A DNA stretch of 64,000 nucleotides from Tribonema minus (Eukaryota; Sar; Xanthophyceae; Tribonematales; Tribonemataceae). Shown piece by piece: positions 36,901 to 45,540 of this stretch. The notes under the pieces are model-generated. The model worked only from the letters and a program-made list of their open reading frames with translations. It was not told where the DNA came from and made no database searches. The position numbers and the translations under genes were made by a program. The stretch spans positions 1 to 64,000 of the forward strand of contig JAFCMP010000101.1 of NCBI GenBank assembly GCA_017506865.1, read 5' to 3'. The first letter of the stretch is position 1. Every line of letters begins with the position of its first letter.

Positions 36901-39900
36901 GAACGCACCGTCCTCGTCCGGCCCGTAGACGCACTTGAGCAGGTCGCACACGACGCGCGCCGTCGCGCGCCGTCGAGCGCCTCCTCCTTGAATCACTCGC
37001 ACATGCTGAAAAGTTCAACTACTTGAAGTAAACAAACTGTGGTCAAGCACGCACCATCCTCGTCCGGCCCATAGACGCACTTGAGCAAGTCGCACACGAC
37101 GCGCGCCGTCGCGCGCCGCTCCACAAACACCATGCAGCGGAACGCCGCGGCGGCGGCAGCGGCAGCGGACGCGGCGGCGGCAACAACTGCGGCAGGTGCG
37201 CCGTCGCCCGTGGCGCCAGCGGAAGCGTCGGCGCGCGGCGGCGCATTTTCCAGCAGCAGCCGCGCCAGCGCGTGCAGCTTGGGGGCGCACATGCGGTGCA
37301 GCGCGAGGGGCAGGCCGTCGTCGCTCTCTTCTTCGCCCTCCGCGGCGGCCTTGAGCTCGGCCCTGACGATGCTCAGCAGCATTCTGAAGGGGGGGGGGGG
37401 GGTGTAAGTGTTTTGTCGTGATCGGTGTGCTTCAAGGGGGGAGGAGGGGGGGCGAGGGGGGGGGGTTAAGTGTTTTGACGGGAGTGGTGTGGTATGAAGG
37501 GCGGGGGTGGGGTGTGTGGGGGGTTAAGTGTTTTGATGAGATTGGCATGGTATGAAACTCAGTGACCGTCCCTGGAGTCTGCTGCAGCTGCATCGTCCTC
37601 TATGCACTTCTTGCTGTGCAGTGACTGTTGTCGTTTGCATTCAAGTGGCGTGAATGAGCTCGGTCCTGATGATGCTCAGCAGGCTGCTGAGCCTTGGTGC
37701 AGCGTGGCACTGCTCAGAGTGTCAGTCGGCGCTTGCGGACAGTGTTGTGCATCAGTGGTACCGTCAGCCCATTCCTCATGCTGTGGGGAGCTACAGGCTA
37801 ACCCAAATGTTCACCCTACTTCGGCGCTCACTTGATCTGCGTCAGGCGCTCACCCTGCCTCTAGCCCTAACCCTAAACCTACTGTATAGTTCAGTGCTCA
37901 CTTGATCTGCGGCAGGCGCCTCTGGTCCGCGCAGTATGCGCAGAAGTGCGCCTGCATGTGGCCCTCACCTTAACCCGAACTTAACCCTAACACTAGTGGA
38001 ACACGCACTTGATCTGCGTCAGACACTAACCCTAACCGTAACCCTCACCCTAACCTTAACCCCAACCCTACTGTACAGTTCAGTACTCACTTGATCTGCG
38101 TCAGGCGCCGCTGGTCGGCGCAGTACGCGTAGAAGTGGGTCTGCATGTGGCCCTCGAGGCGCAGCAGCACGAGTCGCGTGGCCGCCCACGACCCATATTC
38201 GCCCAGCATGTACAGCGACTCGTTGCGGAGGTCGTCCTGCACATGAGTCGATGTGAGTCATGTGGTCACGTGAGCGCAAATGAATGTGTTTTCTTTGTAA
38301 AAGAAACCGCGGTGTTGGCAGGAACTTGGTCCTGCACGCGGGTCATGCGGTCACGTAGGCGCAAGCGGTTGTGTGTCTACAGCAGCACCAGCCGCGTAGC
38401 TGCCCACGAGCCACCCTCGCCCAGCATGTACAGCGACTCGTTGCGGAGATGGTCCTGCGCATGAGTCAATGCGAGTCATGCGTTCACGTGAGCGCAAGCG
38501 GTTGTGTGTTCATAGATGTGAGCGCATGATGACGGCAGGAAGTGTATGATGCTCAGCACGTGCAGCGACTTGCGGCGAAGAGCGCCCTGTGAGCGTGGCG
38601 CAGTCGCGTGAGAACAGTCGTGAATTCATGTGAGCACATGAATTAATATGTGAATACAGGATGTCGGCAGGTTTTAATGTCGCCCAGCATGTACAGCGAC
38701 TCGTTGCGAAGATCGTCCTGCACATGAGTCAATGTGAGTCATGCGAGCACACACAGTCACGACGAGTTCACGTGAGCACAAGCGTGTGATCAGAGTCAGC
38801 GACGAGACATGCCCCCTTTCAGCGTGTGCAGCGACTCGCCGCGAAGGTCGTCCTGCGCAGGTGAGGCAGTCGTGCACAGGCGGTTCATGAAATCACGTGA
38901 GCATATGAATTCACATGCGAAAACAGGATGTTGGCAGTATTCATGTCGCCCAGCATGTACAGCACCTCGCTGCAAAGATTGTCCTGCACACTCAGTAGTC
39001 ATGCGTTCACGTGCGCGCAAACGGTCGTGTGCTTATGGATGTGAGCACATGATGTTGGCAGGTGTTTTTTGGCCTGCCCGCGGGCCCTGCATTCACGTGA
39101 GTGCAAATTATTAATGTGTTGATATGACGAGCACATGATGTTCGCAGGCATTTCATGAGGCGGTAGACAGAGTTACCTGAGAGACCTCAACGACTTAGGG
39201 TTAGGGTTAGGCTAACCCTAACCTTGACTCTAACGCTAGGGTCCTGCTCCTGGTACAATACAGCAGTTACATGTGCGCACTGTAGTCGAGGGCTGTTGCC
39301 TCAATGGAGCGACGGCCTCCATCATCATGCGGCATGTCACATTTGAAGTACAACAAAGTGAGGTGCTGCACTCAGCGACAGGAGCAGGCGTTTCATGCGT
39401 GGACTGCGCACCTATATGCAAGCAGCTATCAATACAATCACACCTTAAACGACGGTCCGTCGTGACGGAGTCGAGCAGCACGACAGCCAATCTGACCAAG
39501 GTGTAATGACGGAGTCGTAGAGACGACAGACTTTGGTGTGACCGTGCGCGACGGTGCTGACAACGGCAACAGTATATCGAGCAGCTGCAGGTCGACTGAG
39601 TCGTGCAGACGACAGAGACCCAAGCTCCGACAGCAACAGACCGTCGCATAACCGTCGACTGAGTTGAACATGTTGTTGAAGTTAGCTATGGCACCGTGAA
39701 GCACTTTCCCGCATAGCGCGGTCACTTCGTAGCCAACGCCTTGCACGAGCAGCGTTGCAACGAGCAGCGTTGCAACAAAATATCAGTTTCGGTACATTGA
39801 GTTATCCGGAACCGGACAGTTCTTCGTTGAAACCTGTTCTTCAGAACGTTCCTGATGCGAAACCAAGAGAGAGAGGAAGCAGTTGCAGCGTACTACTTCG

Positions 39901-42900
39901 CATGCCCCAGGCCTGGGGCTTGATAGCATACGGCACAGCAGGCTCTGGCACCCACCAACCTTGAGTGTCTGTACTACTGCGGAACCCCAAACAAACAGAG
40001 CTCATCGCCATAGGTAGCGTAAGGTTTGGGTAGGTGCCTTTGGCCACAGCTGCTGCCCAACGCGCTCGCAATAGTGGAAGTGAAATCAGCACGGCATCAG
40101 GTGGTGCTTCTTGAAGGGAAGTGGTTGCACGACGGTTCACGACGGTGCACGACGGAACGGAACGGTGCTGGCGGCGACCATGCGCAACAGACGCCGTGCA
40201 GACGACGGAAAGTGCAGCATCCTTGTACGACGGTGTCGTGCAGACGACAGCAAGTGCGGCACTCATATGCGACACTGTCGCGACAGAGTTTTACTAGGGC
40301 TGTCGCGACGGACCGTCGCGACTCCGTCGTCTACGTTGCTCCGTCGTCTAAGGTGTGAACACAATCCTATCAAATCAATCGCGTGGGGCGCACTACTGCC
40401 ATGGAAGTAAACAAAAATGAAAGTTCAACAAGTAGGTCAATGGCCTGCAAACGGAGGCTATTGCCTTCTCAGGGGACGCACAATGCCGTGAAAGGAGTCC
40501 TGCCGATTGAACGGCCTGCGCACGGGGGCTAATGCCTGCTGGCCTTTACATGCGGGCGCAAGTCAGCAGCAAAGCGCAGGCGGGCTGTTGCCTTTCTACC
40601 TTTGTGTGCGGGCACAACTTCAGGAGGCTCAACTTCAAGGCTAGGTGCAGCTAATGCCTCCTTACCTTTATGAACAGGCGCAGGTTCAGAGGGCAAGAGC
40701 CTGAGGCTAGGTGCGGCTATTGCCTCCTGACCTTTTTTCAAACAGGCGCAGGTTCAGAAAGCTCGAACCTGAGGCTAGGTGCGGCTAATACCCTCTCACC
40801 TTTATGTACGGACGCAAGTTCAGGAGGTTCGATGCTGAGGCGAGCTCCAGCAGCTTTGCCAGCGCGTCCGCGTGCTGCGTGCTGGGCACCTGCGCCATGA
40901 ACAGCATCGTCAACAAGTCAGCGGCGCCGAAAGCTGCGGAGACGCGCTGAATTGGCGCCTTCATGACGATGGCGCGCAATGGGCACTCTGCTGCTGCGAA
41001 GGGGCTGGCGTAACACGCCGGCAGTGCCAAATGCTCTAGGGAAATGCCAAGTGACGCCTGGGTGATAGGCTCTGGAGTTGAGGGGGATACGCTCAGTGCG
41101 TAACGTGGTCTTGACGAGATGGACTGCTTGACGGTCAGCAAGCGGACATTTGGAACATGATTGTTCAGCCCCCTGCGGGGCTCTTCCACAGCCTCAGCGG
41201 ACGTGATAACGCATTGAAATGGACGTCTGCACTCTGACGTGCACACAAGGCAAGCCTTCAACACGCATGATCCACACTTCGAATAGGCGCGTACCGAGAA
41301 ATAATGCCTATGTCACAGAGCTCCGTGAAGCCACCCCAGGGTGACCAGTCGGCGCGTGACGCTGGCCACTGCAGCGCTCAGCACATGTTGAGGTCACATG
41401 TTGAAGTCGGCCCCATGATGACCGCTGGCGTGCCGCAACTCGCATGGCAGCGCTGCGGAAACGTTGAAGACGATTGCTGTTGTACGAAAACTTCAGTGGA
41501 GTGTATGCGCTTACTCTGAAGTACGCATGGTTGCTCATGCACGTATAGTTTTAATGGCGTGTATGCGCCTACCTTCAAGTACGTACAATGTTGCGTGGTT
41601 GGCCATGCAAAGCTCACCAGTGGTATGTCATGGTAGACACTGGTGGTCTCCGGGACAGCGGCGCTGTCATCAATGGTGTGTATACTTCTATGGAAAGGAA
41701 TCAGAAAACCGTAGAGCGCTAGGTGAAAAGTTGTGGTTAGCCGCAAGTGCCTTCCACCAATGGCCGTGGTCGCCGCTGCTGCGGCCATTGGCCATGAGTC
41801 AACAGTGCCACCATATCCACAGCAGTCAAAATCCTTCTGTGTGCTGTATATTGTAGTCGGCTATGCAAGGCTCACCAGTGGTATTTCGTAGTAGACACTT
41901 GTGGTCTCCGGTACCGCGGCGTATGCGCTGATAGCCTTGTCGTCGGGCTCGCACACGTACGCCGTGCAGCACATGACGTGGCAGCACTGCTCAGCAGGAG
42001 GGGGGGGGGGGGGGGTAATGTATGGTAATAAATGCATCAGCTCGGGCTGACAAGCATATAAAGCGTGCAGCACAGGATGGGCGCCGGTCAGCAAGAGTGC
42101 GAATAAGCGGGGGTACGCAAGTATGAATCAGCTCATGGCGACGCAGCACTGCTCAGCGGGGGAGGTATGCATGCACACGTGTGTAAGCTGACAAGTGCGA
42201 GGATGCTGAAGGCGAGTGTGCGGTTCGCATGCACACTCAGCTGACTGATATGAACACAGCCCAGAATACTCGCGCGGAAAAATGTAGCTGTGTCGGTGGG
42301 CCCAAGCACGTACGCCGAGCAGCACATGACGGCGGCGCAGCGCTGCTCAGCAGGGAAGGTATGTATGCATCCGCGCAGCGCTACGGCAGTTTGTAGGTAT
42401 GTACATATCATGACGTGACCGCGCAGCACTGCTCAGCGAAGGAGTGGGTATGCTCGAGTTTCGTCGATGCGTGTCACTGACCACTTCGACGCCAAAACTG
42501 ACGACGACAAGTACACTTTAACGTCCTGATCAAACCCTCAAGATATATACATTCACCGACTTCAACTTCAATGCGTCTTTGGTCGGCGACGCCGTCATGC
42601 CGAAGATGAGGCGGCGCTTGTCGGGCGGCAGCGCGGCATAGCAAGTCATGTAATCAAACCAACTTCAACTTCAACATGAAGTTTGAATACCTCTTTGGTG
42701 GGCGACGCCGTCATGCCGAAGATGAGGGGGCGCTTGTCCAGCGACAGCGCGGCGTAGCGCGTCATGATCTCTACACCAATCCAACTTCAACAAAAACTTC
42801 AACTTCATATATATATATACCTCTTTGGTCGGCGACGCCGTCATGCCGAAGATGAGGGGGCGCTTGTCGAGCGGCAGCGCGACGTATCGCGCCATGATCT

Positions 42901-45502
42901 GCGCGTAGGGGTGCTTCTTGCGCGCGCAGTGGCACTCATCCATGATGATGACGCCAACGTCCTGCACGCAGCGCATCATAGCAACAACAATGCGTCTTCT
43001 GCATCATGCCCCCTCGCCGTGTTTCTGTCATGGAGTGATCATCGCCCGGCTTGTGCGCAGAGGCGCTGTTTGCGCTGTCGTTCGTGATGGCAGCTAGTAA
43101 AGCGTGCAGTGGCACTCGTCCATGATGATGACGCCGACGTCCTGCACGCATCAAGCCCAGACGCCCACAAATTTTAAGCTCAGATATAAACGAGGAAAAC
43201 TTGGCAGGGGCCACAGCGTCAGGGCTAGCATAGCGTGAATCTGGGGGTTGGCAACGTGCAAAGAAGCTGGTTTTGACGACAAGACGGGGGGGGGGCACGG
43301 AACTCGCTGGTGAGCAGTGGCACTCGTCTATGATGATGACGCCGACGTCCTGCACGAAACCGAGATTGAGTTTATGTATCACACGGCGTTGCTATGCCTT
43401 CACTTGTTTCTTCTTTCTTCAGTACCTGAAGTAGAAGTATTGCACTAAGACTATTTGCGTTTGCTTACCTCCAGATCCAGGTAGGCCTTCCCGTGTATGA
43501 GCAGGTTGAGCATGGACCCTGGGGTCATCACCAGCACATCCTGCGGCCACATGAAGCAGAGCACGTGTACAAAGCACGTGTTAGGCGAAGTGGCACTGCA
43601 TAGACGGGAAATTAATACCCATTCATGAGAGGAGTATGCATTGTGTACAAGGTATGAGTCAGGCAAACTTCATTAATCATGGATCTCACACGAAGCACGT
43701 GTCAAGTGTAGTGGCACTGCATTGTGGGAATGAATGATTCATTTATCAGAGGAGTACACATTACAAGCTTGTGTCAGGCAGAGTCGATGTTAAAGTTTAT
43801 GAACCATGAATCCCATGGAGAGGACATGCAGAAGGGATGTGGAACCGCGCGTCATGACCAGCACGCCCAGACGTACCGATACACACGATACATATGCGCA
43901 ACGCATGTGGTTAGGGTTGGCGCTAAACATAGGGACAGTATAGTGACACTGCGCGCCACTGCACCGCAGGTTCCAACACACAATTAGGGTTAGAAATAGG
44001 TTTGGGTGAGGGGTAGAGAAGGAAAAGGAACCCTGTGCACTCGCGTTCAAGCGTGGTTTCCTTAGGAGCGCGTCCTGCAAGTGCGCACCGCACCAGTGCT
44101 CAGCAAATAAACAGCCCATCATGTCGGGGCATAGAAATGCACGCGCACTGGGGCGCAACAGCTCGATGCAGACATCGAGAGATGCACAACATGGATAGCC
44201 GGGTACGCAGCATGGCCTGATACAGGCATGTGAAAGTGAACGTGAAGGGCATGGCCGAACTCTCAGTGTGACGTCCCTCATCAACTCGCCCCCCCCCCCG
44301 CCACCCCCCGCTCTACTGGGCCAATCACATGCCGCGCAGGCGCACGTACGCCCGTCAACAAGCTGAACTTAACATTATCAGCAGCATTCCTGCAAGTTGT
44401 ACAGAGTAGGTCAAGCGCTGCAAGTGCTTCGCAGTAATGAGGTGGGCGCAACGTTCTCAGCAGCATTCCCGCTAGTGCTACAAGCAGATCAAACTTTGCG
44501 AGTGCTTCGCAGTAGGCCCGTGCTTGAAAATGGGAAGCGGCGGTACTGCAGCTGCTGAAGTTCAACCTAAAACCAACACTTGAAATTAAATAGCAGCAGT
44601 GACGCACCGTCCGTCTGAAGTGCCTCTGCCAGTCTGGTGCTCTCCAGTCGTCGAGCTCGCGCCCAACGAACGAGTTTTAAGAGTAAGCGTCCAAAGCTGA
44701 AGGTCTACCCTCAACAACAGTTGAAGCTTTAAATGATTATCGAACGCACCGTCTGTCTGAAGTGCCTCTGCCAGTCAGGTGCCGTCCAGTCATCCAGCTC
44801 GCGCCCAACGAATGACTGCGTCGCCAGGCCGGTGAAGGCGGCCACGCGGTCCGACTGTGGCGATGCTCAGCGCAGGCGGCGAAGGCAGAGAATCATACGA
44901 CTTGATGAAATTCAAATGTGGCGCAGAAGAAAACGCTGCCCAGACACAGTGAATCAGACGACTTGCGGCGCAATTCAATGCGCAAAAACAAATGCTGCCC
45001 AGAAAACAACAAAACAAAGCACTCTCCTCATCCTTCAACGGCTGCCACGCGGCAATGCTCAGCGGCGGCAGACACAGGGTCACACTTTTTGAGGCACAAT
45101 TCAGTGCCGAAACAATGCTGCCAGCACAAGAGAACAAAAGACTCTCAGCATCTCCCGTGCAGCCTCCACAGCAGCGGCCATGGTTTACGGTATTTCAACA
45201 TGCCAAATCTGGCAGTACAGAGTGTGTCGTAGGCGCTGTAGCGATGCTCAGCGGGCGGCGGACGCAGTGATTGACGACTTGCTGCGCAATAAGTTCCATG
45301 CAAAAGCAATTACTGCCAGAAGAACAGTAAGAACCTCAGCGTTCTCCCGCGCGACCCCCCATGTGGCAATGACCATTCGTGATCTTTCATCGCGTCAGAT
45401 CTGGTCATGCGGAGCACTTTGTGTAGGCGCTGCGCAGCACCATCACCATGCATTCTTGTGCTCTGAACCACATCGTCGCACGCCAAAGCAACTGCATGCA
45501 AG

Positions 45503-45540
<38 letters not shown>

